From Siphonobacter sp. SORGH_AS_0500 (lineage in GTDB: Bacteria; Bacteroidota; Bacteroidia; Cytophagales; Spirosomataceae), in the NCBI RefSeq assembly GCF_002838835.1, contig NZ_NHPP01000026.1, forward strand, positions 1-50,932: a stretch of 50,932 nucleotides of DNA, read 5' to 3'. Position numbers and translations under genes: made by a program. Below, piece by piece: positions 35,405 through 42,720 of this stretch. The first letter of the stretch is position 1; each line of letters begins with the position of its first letter. Below the pieces are notes generated by a model. The model made no database searches. It was not told the DNA's origin and was given only the letters and a program-made list of their open reading frames with translations.

Positions 35405-36871
35405 ATGAAAACATCCCGAATCATCGCTTTGGTCTGCTTGCTAACCACTGGACTGGGCATTGCCTCGGTCCAGGCTCAGCCGGGCGTCAATATATCTTTT
35501 GCTACCTTCTATAACGAGCTTTCCCCCTACGGTGAATGGATTCAGAACCCTGAATATGGACAGGTCTGGTCACCCAACGTAGACCCCGGTTTTCAGCCTT
35601 ACGGAACGGCTGGACGTTGGGAAATGACCGAGTATGGGAATACCTGGGTATCAGATTATCCCTGGGGCTGGGCTCCTTTCCACTATGGCCGTTGGGTCAT
35701 GGCGTACAACCGCTGGGTTTGGGTTCCCGATTATGAGTGGGGACCAGCCTGGGTAAATTGGCGGAATGGCGGCGGTTATTACGGCTGGGCTCCGCTGGGA
35801 CCGGGCATGAACATCAATGTCAACATTAACCTTCCTTGGAATTACTGGGTATTTGTTCCCCGTCAGTACTTACTAAGTCCTCGTATTTACTCATATTGCG
35901 TTCCCCGGACGCGGGTTGTCAATATTTATAATAATACGACAATCATTAACAACGTCTATCAGTCGAACAACCGGACGTATGTGAGCGGTCCGAATCGTCG
36001 GGATATTCAACGTGCTACAGGCCGTCCGGTAGATGTGCGTCGGGCGGATGATTTTGGTCGCCGAGTTGGCTTTTACAACCGGGATTACACCTCCAATAGA
36101 GGGGATCGCAATGGCAATTGGGACCATACGAATGGAGGAAACTGGAATCGTCCCGGCGACCGGGATAATACGCCCAACCGTCCTGACAGAAATGGTACTC
36201 CCGATTATCAGGGAAACCGTCGTAACAATGGCATGAATGGTTTTGACGGAACCGTTCGTCCTGACCGTGGTGGTAATAACAATACCCCCTGGACTTCAGG
36301 ACGAAACGAAAACGTTCCCAACCCTCAACCCGGCCAGGAATCTAACAACCCGTTTGGCGATGCAGGGAATCGGGCCAGACGTGGATGGAATCAGAATCCA
36401 GGAGAACCCTCAACGCCCAATCGGGATAATAATCCTTTTGGTGATGCGGGAAATCGAGCCAGTCGTGGATGGAATCAGAACTCAGGAGAGCCTTCAACGC
36501 CCAATCGGGATAACAATCTCTTTGGTAACAGTCAGCCCAGCCGTCAATGGAACCCAGGCCGCAACGACTCGCCCAGCCCTACTCAACCAGGTCGGGAAAG
36601 CAATAATCCCTTTGGTGGCATGAGTCGTCCCGACCGTGGTGGTTCACCTGACTTCCGCTCGAATCGTCAGCCATCCATGAACCAGCCTTCTGCCCCTTCC
36701 ATGGGCGGCAGTCGGATTGAACGAAATGGTGGAATGCCTTCGGATGGAGGCATGAGACAACCTTCTGAGAACCGGGGTGGCGGATTTTCTCCCCGGGGCG
36801 GCGGTGAAAATGTGGCTCCTGGTAATCCAGGAGGTGGTGGTGGGGCTCGTTCCAGAGGAAGCAGAAATTAA
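35405..36871 (+). CDS. DUF6600-like exported protein with Asn/Arg/Gly-rich tail
   Basis: 488 residues, signal peptide 1-25. Residues about 28-145 are rich in Trp-Tyr-Gly ('YGEWIQNPEYGQVWSP', 'WGWAPFHYGRWV', 'WGPAWVNWRNGGGYYGWAPLGPG') as in the DUF6600 group. Residues about 190-488 are low complexity: Asn, Arg, Gly, Pro and Asp, with an 84-bp (28-residue) tandem repeat. Likely a surface or periplasmic, disordered-tail protein of unknown function. Terminator follows. Confidence 0.82.
   Translation: MKTSRIIALVCLLTTGLGIASVQAQPGVNISFATFYNELSPYGEWIQNPEYGQVWSPNVDPGFQPYGTAGRWEMTEYGNTWVSDYPWGWAPFHYGRWVMAYNRWVWVPDYEWGPAWVNWRNGGGYYGWAPLGPGMNINVNINLPWNYWVFVPRQYLLSPRIYSYCVPRTRVVNIYNNTTIINNVYQSNNRTYVSGPNRRDIQRATGRPVDVRRADDFGRRVGFYNRDYTSNRGDRNGNWDHTNGGNWNRPGDRDNTPNRPDRNGTPDYQGNRRNNGMNGFDGTVRPDRGGNNNTPWTSGRNENVPNPQPGQESNNPFGDAGNRARRGWNQNPGEPSTPNRDNNPFGDAGNRASRGWNQNSGEPSTPNRDNNLFGNSQPSRQWNPGRNDSPSPTQPGRESNNPFGGMSRPDRGGSPDFRSNRQPSMNQPSAPSMGGSRIERNGGMPSDGGMRQPSENRGGGFSPRGGGENVAPGNPGGGGGARSRGSRN
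36344..36511 (+). repeat. 84-bp coding tandem repeat in the DUF6600-like gene
   Basis: Two full 84-bp units (36344-36427 and 36428-36511) encode near-identical 28-residue blocks starting NNPFGDAGNRA and containing RGWNQN.GEPSTPNRD; a partial third (NNLFG) follows. Period is a multiple of three, so copy-number changes keep the frame. Confidence 0.8.
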
Positions 36872-36895
36872 CCCAATGATTTGTTTATTGCCGCA

Positions 36896-36928
36896 AAGCC
36901 GTACTTCGAAAGAGGTGCGGCTTTTTTT
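36896..36928 (+). terminator. Intrinsic terminator of the DUF6600-like gene (duplicated)
   Basis: AAGCCGTAC / GTGCGGCTT arms with loop TTCGAAAGAG, then a T run. The surrounding ~50 bp (36875 on) recur almost identically at 37438. Confidence 0.85.
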
Positions 36929-37067
36929 AGTCTCTGGTTTCAGTTAGGGCTCATCTGACTTCCTGTAATGTTTTATGGCCTATAAACTTTGTTGATGACT
37001 GTAATCATTATCTTCGTAACTCTTGAATTTTAAGCTCAGTTGCACTTGATAACATCTATCAAATTTT

Positions 37068-37442
37068 ATGAAACGAGTAACGGGTATTGGCGGCATCTTC
37101 TTCAAAACGAAAGATCCACAAGCGATGCGTGACTGGTATAAACAGCATCTGGGCTTTAATACCAATGAATACGGAGCCACTTTTGAATGGAAGGATAATC
37201 AGACAGGTGACATCACCTGGAGTCCTTTTCCTGAAGCAACTGCTTATTTTAATCCATCTCCAAAAGAATTCATGCTTAATTTCCGAGTAGCTAACCTAGA
37301 AGAGTTAATAGTAGTTCTTAAGGAAGAAGGCGTGAAATTTGTTGGCAACATGGAAGTATACGAATACGGCAAATTTGCCTGGATTCTCGATCCAGAAGGT
37401 AATAAAATCGAACTTTGGGAACCGGCTAATGAAAAGGAATGA
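37068..37442 (+). CDS. VOC family (glyoxalase/bleomycin-resistance) protein
   Basis: 124 residues, one VOC unit of paired beta-alpha-beta-beta-beta modules: 'VTGIGGIFFKTKDPQAMRDWYKQHLGF' and a C-terminal 'FAWILDPEGNKIELWEP' with the metal Glu typical of the family. Activity unknown; relatives are isomerases, dioxygenases or binding proteins. Its TGA stop lies inside the duplicated terminator segment. Confidence 0.9.
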   Translation: MKRVTGIGGIFFKTKDPQAMRDWYKQHLGFNTNEYGATFEWKDNQTGDITWSPFPEATAYFNPSPKEFMLNFRVANLEELIVVLKEEGVKFVGNMEVYEYGKFAWILDPEGNKIELWEPANEKE

Positions 37443-37458
37443 TTTGTTCATTGCCGCA

Positions 37459-37490
37459 AAGCCGTACTTCGAAAGAGGTACGGCTTTTTC
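37459..37490 (+). terminator. Intrinsic terminator of the VOC gene (second copy)
   Basis: AAGCCGTAC / GTACGGCTT arms, loop TTCGAAAGAG, T run. Differs from the copy at 36896 by a base that turns a T-G pair into T-A, keeping the stem. Confidence 0.85.
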
Positions 37491-37536
37491 ACTTTTTAGT
37501 TATTTATATTCGGTTTTCAGTTGAGAAATTTTTATC

Positions 37537-37610
37537 TCCCGCCCTGGCTAGTGAAGACACCAGCCCTTACTAAAAGCCTAGTGGTTGGTGAGGACACCAA
37601 CCAGGGCGGA
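37537..37610. repeat. Family B element, copy 2
   Basis: Outer arms CCGCCCTGG / CCAGGGCGG enclose hairpins around GGCTAGTG/CACCAGCC and GGTTGGTG/CACCAACC. Compared with copy 1 the outer pair G-C is flipped to C-G in both arms, so pairing is preserved. In the 407-bp gap between the VOC and DUF6624-like genes; no gene is seen. Confidence 0.7.
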
Positions 37611-37729
37611 GTTTTCGCCCCCTTTCATGTCCCCCCTATTTCCAGTTACCTTCCTATTTTACTAATTTTTGATTTACTTACTGGGATTGCCAATCCGAAA
37701 GAGCTTTTAAGAACGATGCCATTAAAAAT

Positions 37730-37758
37730 GTAGAGACGCGACTTCATCGCGTCTAGCC
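37730..37758 (+). repeat. Family A palindrome, single unit
   Basis: GTAGAGACGCGACTTCATCG then CGTCTAGCC, plus orientation, about 120 bp after a family B element and about 90 bp before the next start codon. Confidence 0.7.
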
Positions 37759-37849
37759 TAGAGATGGACCTAATCTATGCCTAAATCGTATCGACTAGGA
37801 TTGCTAATCCGAACGTATGTATCACGCCATTTTTGATATTCATTAACTT

Positions 37850-38398
37850 ATGAACGAAGCGTTACAGAAACTTTTTCTAGCCGATCAGGAGGAGCGAGTA
37901 AATCACCCAGAAGTGGGGACACTTGCCTATGAATCCTTACGGCAACGTGATCAGGAACGACGCAAATGGGTCCAAAAGATGGTGGAAGAAAAGCAGGTAA
38001 TTACCGCTCAGGACTATTACCATGCTGCGTTAATTTTTCAGCACGGCGACACCATCGATGAAATCTGGATGGCTCATCTCTGGGCTTTGACGAGTGTTGA
38101 ATTGGGTAATCCGGCTGGAAAATGGTTGGCTGCGGCGGCCTTAGACCGTTGGCATATGTATCAAGGACAACCGCAGAAATATGGTACCCAACTGGTTCCT
38201 GACGGTATTCGTTACCGACTATGGGATATCGATCCGGCTACTACCGATGAAGAGAGAGCCCAATGGGATGTGCCTAGTTTAGCCGAAATGGAGCAGCGAG
38301 CCCGGCAACTAACCTCCGCCAACCAGGGCAAAATGCCTCCCCTGGATAAGGCTCCAGAATGGTTAAAACAGGCGATCGAAAAATGGAACAAAGTGTAG
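37850..38398 (+). CDS. DUF6624-like hypothetical protein
   Basis: 182 residues, soluble, mostly helical. 'LADQEERVN...RQRDQERRKWVQKMV' at the start, 'DYYHAALIFQHGDTIDEIWMAHLWALTSVELGN' in the middle, then 'AAALDRWHMYQGQPQKYGTQ' resemble the DUF6624 group (DQ, FQHG, ALDR, GQ..YGTQ blocks). Function unknown. Confidence 0.75.
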   Translation: MNEALQKLFLADQEERVNHPEVGTLAYESLRQRDQERRKWVQKMVEEKQVITAQDYYHAALIFQHGDTIDEIWMAHLWALTSVELGNPAGKWLAAAALDRWHMYQGQPQKYGTQLVPDGIRYRLWDIDPATTDEERAQWDVPSLAEMEQRARQLTSANQGKMPPLDKAPEWLKQAIEKWNKV

Positions 38399-38592
38399 GT
38401 TTGTAGTCCCCATTAGCAAAGGATTTTGTCCTCACTGTTTTCATCAAATTATAGATCTGAAAAAGCGTAAAGTGTACCGTTTACCTTGTAATTCTGCATC
38501 CTAACTCATCGTCCCTATCATTCCTGCTTTGCTATCTCAGCTAACATCGGATGGAATCACATTCAGCATATTTCGGATTTTATGACGGCCTG

Positions 38593-38629
38593 CGATCATA
38601 GAAATTTGTCTCACAAAACGAACGATCAT
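38593..38629 (+). promoter_or_regulatory. Candidate promoter/operator of the alkylation-repair operon
   Basis: A direct repeat CGATCAT at 38593-38599 and 38623-38629, exactly 30 bp apart, flanks a -7-like GAAATTTG (38601-38608, one mismatch to TAnnTTTG) and a palindrome TTTGT-CTC-ACAAA (38605-38617). No good -33 box. The second CGATCAT overlaps the ada ATG. The weak core and symmetrical motifs suit an activator-dependent promoter, but binding is inference. Confidence 0.4.
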
Positions 38630-39488
38630 GGAAACACAGGCAGCCCTTAATTACAGCCGAATCGCAGAAGCGATTGCGTACATCAAGGATAACTTCAGAG
38701 CACAACCCAATTTAGACGACGTTGCCGAGAAGGTTCATCTAAGTCCGGCCCATTTTCAACGGCTATTTACCGAATGGGCAGGAACAAGTCCCAAGAAATT
38801 TCTGCAATATGTCAGCGTAGAACACGCGAAAAAAATCTTAGGAGAAACCCGGACTACGCTGATTGATGCCACCTTTGAAACAGGACTTTCCAGCACCAGC
38901 CGTCTGCATGATTTGTTCATCAACATTGAAGGGATGACACCCGCTGAATATAAAAATGGCGGTAAAAATCTGCGGATTAATTTCAGTTATGCCGAAAGTC
39001 CATTTGGCTCTTTACTTGTGGCCTCCACCGCCAAAGGCGTTTGTTACCTGGCTTTCGAAGAGAACGAAGAAGTCGCCTTTGCTAAACTTAAAGCGAAGTT
39101 TCCCAATGCTGTATTTCAGCAGAAATTAGACGTCATGCAGCAAAATGCTCTATTCATTTTTCAACATGACTGGAGCAAACTCAACCAAATTAAACTGCAT
39201 CTGAAAGGCACCGATTTTCAGTTAAAGATCTGGGAAAGTTTATTAAAAATTCCCATGGGCAAGCTATCCACTTACGGCACTATTGCGGAGCAAGTGGGCA
39301 GTCCAAACGCTTCAAGAGCCGTTGGAACAGCTATCGGAAGTAATCCTGTTGCGTTCTTAATTCCCTGCCATCGAGTGATCCAGTCCTCGGGAGCTTTGGG
39401 CGGGTATATGTGGGGTACCACCCGCAAAACAGCCATCATTGGTTGGGAAGGAGCCCAAATGTATTCATCCAAAGAATTGGAATTATGA
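38628..39488 (+). CDS. ada: Ada-like AraC-MGMT fusion: regulator and methylated-DNA cysteine methyltransferase
   Basis: 286 residues. An AraC-type helix-turn-helix (about 10-110, 'LDDVAEKVHLSPAHFQRLFTEWAGTSPKKFLQY') is joined to an O6-alkylguanine-DNA alkyltransferase domain (about 115-275) with acceptor C247 in 'IPCHRVI' and 'SRAVGTA' for DNA binding. It repairs alkylated guanine and probably controls the operon. The N-terminal zinc/phosphotriester domain of E. coli Ada is absent here but a stand-alone relative is encoded two genes downstream. Its stop overlaps the next start (ATGA). Confidence 0.92.
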   Translation: METQAALNYSRIAEAIAYIKDNFRAQPNLDDVAEKVHLSPAHFQRLFTEWAGTSPKKFLQYVSVEHAKKILGETRTTLIDATFETGLSSTSRLHDLFINIEGMTPAEYKNGGKNLRINFSYAESPFGSLLVASTAKGVCYLAFEENEEVAFAKLKAKFPNAVFQQKLDVMQQNALFIFQHDWSKLNQIKLHLKGTDFQLKIWESLLKIPMGKLSTYGTIAEQVGSPNASRAVGTAIGSNPVAFLIPCHRVIQSSGALGGYMWGTTRKTAIIGWEGAQMYSSKELEL

Positions 39489-40198
39489 GCACTATCGTCC
39501 AGAAAATAGAAGCGTTAGACTGGCCAGCCCTTACCGAAGCCATGCATCAAAAGGGGTATGATACCCTCTCCAATTTGCTTACGAACGAACAATGTGAAGC
39601 ATTAAAAGCCAGTTATGATACCTCAGCTTTTTATCGAAAAACGGTGACAATGGCTCGCTATCGTTTTGGATTGGGAGAGTATAAATACTTTAACTACCCC
39701 CTTCCTGATCTTATTCAAACCATCAGAGAGACCCTTTATCCATACCTTGCTCCTATTGCAAACACCTGGTTTAAAGTGCTGAATATTGACACGGTGTTCC
39801 CTTTAACCCACGCTGAATTAGTAAAACAGTGCCATCAGAATGGGCAGACAAAAGCAACGGTTTTGATTTTAAAATACGGTACAGGTGGCTTTAATACCTT
39901 GCACCAGGATTTATACGGAGACGTTTATTTCCCTATCCAACTCGTGTTGTTTTTGAATGAACCTAACAAGGATTATTTCGGAGGGGAGTTTGTCTTAACC
40001 CAGCAAATACCTAGGGCACAGTCCAAAGCCATTGTAGTAAGTCCCCAAAAAGGAGATGGCCTGATATTCACTACCAACTTTAAACCCGAAAAGGGAACCA
40101 AAGGCTATTATCGGATCTTTATGAAACACGGAGTAAGTGAAGTAAAAGCAGGCGAACGCCACACGTTAGGAATCATTTTTCATGACGCCATAAGTTAA
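39485..40198 (+). CDS. 2OG-Fe(II) oxygenase of the alkylation-repair operon
   Basis: 237 residues from ATG 39485 (an open frame continues upstream into ada, but coupling ATGA supports this start). Double-stranded beta-helix ligands are visible: H140-x-D142 ('NTLHQDLYGD'), distal H215 ('FMKHGVSEV') and 2-oxoglutarate-binding R225 ('GERHTLGI'). It is distinct from AlkB encoded two genes on. The gene pairs with ada-type genes here, so it probably acts on alkylated DNA/RNA or a related damaged substrate; this is inference from context. Confidence 0.88.
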   Translation: MSTIVQKIEALDWPALTEAMHQKGYDTLSNLLTNEQCEALKASYDTSAFYRKTVTMARYRFGLGEYKYFNYPLPDLIQTIRETLYPYLAPIANTWFKVLNIDTVFPLTHAELVKQCHQNGQTKATVLILKYGTGGFNTLHQDLYGDVYFPIQLVLFLNEPNKDYFGGEFVLTQQIPRAQSKAIVVSPQKGDGLIFTTNFKPEKGTKGYYRIFMKHGVSEVKAGERHTLGIIFHDAIS

Positions 40199-40201
40199 AT
40201 C

Positions 40202-40450
40202 ATGATACGGCATTCAGACCTATCTCCGGCTACGATAAGGCATATAATCAGACGTAGAGAAGTAGTTTTAGCCGGGAATATGAAGCTAAAAATTTACGGA
40301 GATCTGGGTTGCTCGTCAGGCAAAAGAATGAGAAAAGAAAACCGGGTATTTTTTCATTCCGAGGCAGAAGCCCTACAGCATTACTACCGCCCCTGCGGGC
40401 ATTGTCTGAAAGAAAAATACAAAGCCTGGAAATTAGATCATAAGAGATAG
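40202..40450 (+). CDS. Stand-alone Ada-type metal-binding protein
   Basis: 82 residues. 'KRMRKENRVFFHSEAEALQHYYRPCGHCLKEKY' aligns with the zinc domain of Ada (there 'ENV.F...EAL..GFRPCKRC'), sharing the RPC-x-x-C pair (about 67 and 70). Only one Cys ('GDLGCSSGK', about 37) stands where Ada has two (C38 and C42), so methyl transfer to a Cys38 equivalent is uncertain. The gene starts 3 bp after the oxygenase stop. It may be the missing N-terminal part of Ada, supplied in trans. Confidence 0.85.
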   Translation: MIRHSDLSPATIRHIIRRREVVLAGNMKLKIYGDLGCSSGKRMRKENRVFFHSEAEALQHYYRPCGHCLKEKYKAWKLDHKR

Positions 40451-40486
40451 CTACCCATTTTCGTACATGCGTTACCAAGATTCCGT

Positions 40487-41098
40487 ATGATGAATTTATT
40501 TGATTACGAACCAGACAGGCAGAAAAACTGGCTTCCTTACGACGGAACGGTAAATTATTACGGCAAACTCTTAAGCCAATCAGAGGCTGATTTTTTCCTA
40601 AACAAGCTATTGGAAACGATTCAGTGGGAAAACGACAGGGCTGTTCTATTTGGTAAGGAAATCATTACTAAACGGAAGGTAGCGTGGTATGGGACAGAAC
40701 CCTACCAGTATACGTATTCCAATACGACCAAACATGCCTTACCCTGGACGCCGGAATTGCTGGTATTAAAAACGCTAGTCGAAAAAGAAACGGGTGAAAC
40801 TTTTAATTCCTGTTTACTTAATCTTTACCATACCGGCGAAGAAGGAATGAGCTGGCATAGCGATGCCGAAGCAGATTTGAAAAAAGACGGAGCTATTGGT
40901 TCATTAAGCTTTGGAGCTGAAAGAAAGTTTGCGTTTAAACACAAGCAGAGCAAAGAAAAAGTAGAGCTTTTGTTAGAGCATGGAAGTCTGTTGGTTATGA
41001 AAGACACTACGCAAACCTTCTGGCTACACAGACTCCCTCCCAGTAAAAAAATAGCTACGCCAAGGGTTAATCTAACGTTTAGAACAATTGATGAATAA
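40487..41098 (+). CDS. alkB: AlkB-like alpha-ketoglutarate-dependent dioxygenase
   Basis: 203 residues, ALKBH2/3-like AlkB protein that removes methyl groups from 1-methyladenine and 3-methylcytosine by oxidation. Fe ligands H124, D126 ('WHSDAE') and H181 ('FWLHRLP'); 2OG-binding arginines R193 and R199 ('RVNLTFR'); nucleotide-recognition 'PRKVAWYG'-like segment 'KRKVAWYGTEPYQYTYS'. Starts at ATG 40487 (a second ATG follows at once), 36 bp after the metal-binding gene. Last gene of the operon. Confidence 0.93.
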   Translation: MMNLFDYEPDRQKNWLPYDGTVNYYGKLLSQSEADFFLNKLLETIQWENDRAVLFGKEIITKRKVAWYGTEPYQYTYSNTTKHALPWTPELLVLKTLVEKETGETFNSCLLNLYHTGEEGMSWHSDAEADLKKDGAIGSLSFGAERKFAFKHKQSKEKVELLLEHGSLLVMKDTTQTFWLHRLPPSKKIATPRVNLTFRTIDE

Positions 41099-41628
41099 GC
41101 TCATTGCGAAAGTAGAATACCATTTAACGTTTCGGATGATGTTAGGCATTCCATGTCTGACAAGCTTAATATACTTCTGTTGCAAGATTCTATCTCATTC
41201 CTAAAAAACGGCAGGTTCCCACCCACCTGCCGTTGGTATTTATTACTACCCCCCAAACTGTTTCGGGTGATTCCATGTCTACTAAGCTTAACACCTGCGA
41301 CCATTTGCTTTTTCCTATTCTTGAGAGCATCTAACATAACGGCCCGGCGTAGTCCCAGGATCGCAAGTTCGAAAGAGCATGAGTGGGATTAATTTACGAT
41401 TAAACCCGTTGCTTCCAGCTTTCATCTTATTGACTAGCTTTTATCTTGCCCCCGTTTCAATAGGCTGATTACTCTAAATCAGCATGTAAGTCCTTAGTGA
41501 TTTCTTAGGAGTCCCTATAGGTTTACCTCAAGGGTTCTATAAGATAATACGCTAGTAATAGATGAATAACACTCTGAATGCTCATTGTCTTCAACCTTTG
41601 TATTCAGGATATTAATACCTATACCATC
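41099..41628. other. 530-bp intergenic region with a repeated motif and minus-strand terminator
   Basis: It holds a direct near-repeat ATTCCATGTCT...AAGCTTAA (41148-41169 and 41270-41291, each preceded by GTTTCGG) and a hairpin AACGGCAGGT/ACCTGCCGTT at 41207-41234. On the minus strand the hairpin is followed by a T run, so it looks like a terminator for something transcribed leftward. A 78-codon minus frame (41101-41337) crosses both repeats; I do not call it a gene. From 41340 to 41577 nothing clear is seen. Confidence 0.5.
41203..41234 (-). terminator. Possible minus-strand intrinsic terminator
   Basis: 10-bp perfect arms around an 8-nt loop (41207-41234), followed on the minus strand by six T. 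No minus-strand gene that it would serve is recognised, so it may end an unannotated leftward transcript or belong to a degraded element. In the plus direction it lacks a U tract for the alkB transcript. Confidence 0.5.
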
Positions 41629-42624
41629 ATGATCATGCGACGTCTTTACTCACCGTTAGCTGGCTTTTTTCTACTTGCCATTCTTCTTACCGGATGTATG
41701 GCTTCCCGACAAACTAAATCAGCCCTTGCTAAAGTGGCTACTGACAATTGCATTATTGATTCCAGTGGTACTTCGGGATACGTTTTTCATCCTACTGATT
41801 TACAGGCGGGATCAAGCGATGACTCCTTACTTAGACATCGCTATGGCGACCGTGGCTTGCGAATGGCTCAGGCCGTAGGACTTACCCCATTACTCGTACG
41901 TGCCACGCAGCTAGAGCAGCAGCAAAATCCTAGCGAGCCTGCCTCTAATGAGTATCTGACCATACGGCAAAAAATGACCGACCAGCTTCAACTGGCCAGC
42001 TTTGATATTGCGACGGCAGTTGCACTCGTTGACTGCGACAGTAAAAGAGCTGCCTTGACGGCTACCTTACTTACCCGGCAGGAAAACAGTCGGGAAAAAC
42101 GTATGACGATTAGTGCCATTACCACTGGGGCATTAACGGCTCTGATGGTTGGTTTTCTCAAGTTGGGTGACCATGAGGATGCAGGCGAATGGGTGGGTAT
42201 TGGAGGAGGACTAGCCGAAGCTAGTTTGGGTATTACCTCTTTACTACAAAAACCACCTAAGACTGATTATCGCCACTTAAATAATCCATTGCGGGATATA
42301 TGGGTACATCCGGTTACGTCGACCGTTTTTCCTCCCTTGGTTTGGTATTACCTCAACAAACCCAAGTCTGCCAATAGTCCTTCTTTGATTGAGGGTTTAC
42401 GAAGCCGTTGGGAAATTCTGGTTTCGCTTGATGCCGATGCCAAGCAAAACCGTAAGCACAAAGGTCATGAAGTCGATTACTTTGGCACGGGAGATCTCTA
42501 TACCACGGAAGACTTAACGGTCCGCTCGACGATGCTGGGGCAACTAGCTACTGAACTTCAGTTGATGAACAATGACCTGACTATCTTGCTCAACGAAATT
42601 GTTCGGTCACCCCAAAAGCGGTAA
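41629..42624 (+). CDS. Hypothetical lipoprotein, orphan
   Basis: About 331 residues from ATG 41629 (ATG 41635 is equally possible; the GTG/ATG at 41578 would add an unneeded leader). Lipobox 'AILLTGCMAS' near residue 24. The mature part is mostly helical with Gln-rich segments; a hydrophobic, Gly-rich stretch ('ISAITTGALTALMVGFLKLG...GEWVGIGGGLAEASLGITSLL', about 160-215) could insert into a membrane. I do not recognise the family. No operon partner; no clear promoter. Confidence 0.72.
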   Translation: MIMRRLYSPLAGFFLLAILLTGCMASRQTKSALAKVATDNCIIDSSGTSGYVFHPTDLQAGSSDDSLLRHRYGDRGLRMAQAVGLTPLLVRATQLEQQQNPSEPASNEYLTIRQKMTDQLQLASFDIATAVALVDCDSKRAALTATLLTRQENSREKRMTISAITTGALTALMVGFLKLGDHEDAGEWVGIGGGLAEASLGITSLLQKPPKTDYRHLNNPLRDIWVHPVTSTVFPPLVWYYLNKPKSANSPSLIEGLRSRWEILVSLDADAKQNRKHKGHEVDYFGTGDLYTTEDLTVRSTMLGQLATELQLMNNDLTILLNEIVRSPQKR

Positions 42625-42720
42625 TACGGTTAATGGTTGATTGGCTAATCTTTCACAAACGGCCATTGGTATAAAGCACAAAAAATACTTCAGGCATTCC
42701 TTTACTTTCAAACTTCAGCC

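Noticed and set aside
37521..37733. 70-codon plus-strand open frame
   Set aside because: It is made mostly of family B repeat translation, with no plausible domain or start context.
41101..41337. Bacteriocin/RiPP precursor with GG leader
   Set aside because: One GG pair in a chance frame; no maturation or export genes nearby, and the repeated DNA is in different frames.
41340..41400. tRNA-like TTCGA segment
   Set aside because: A lone AGTTCGA-type stretch without acceptor or anticodon stems.
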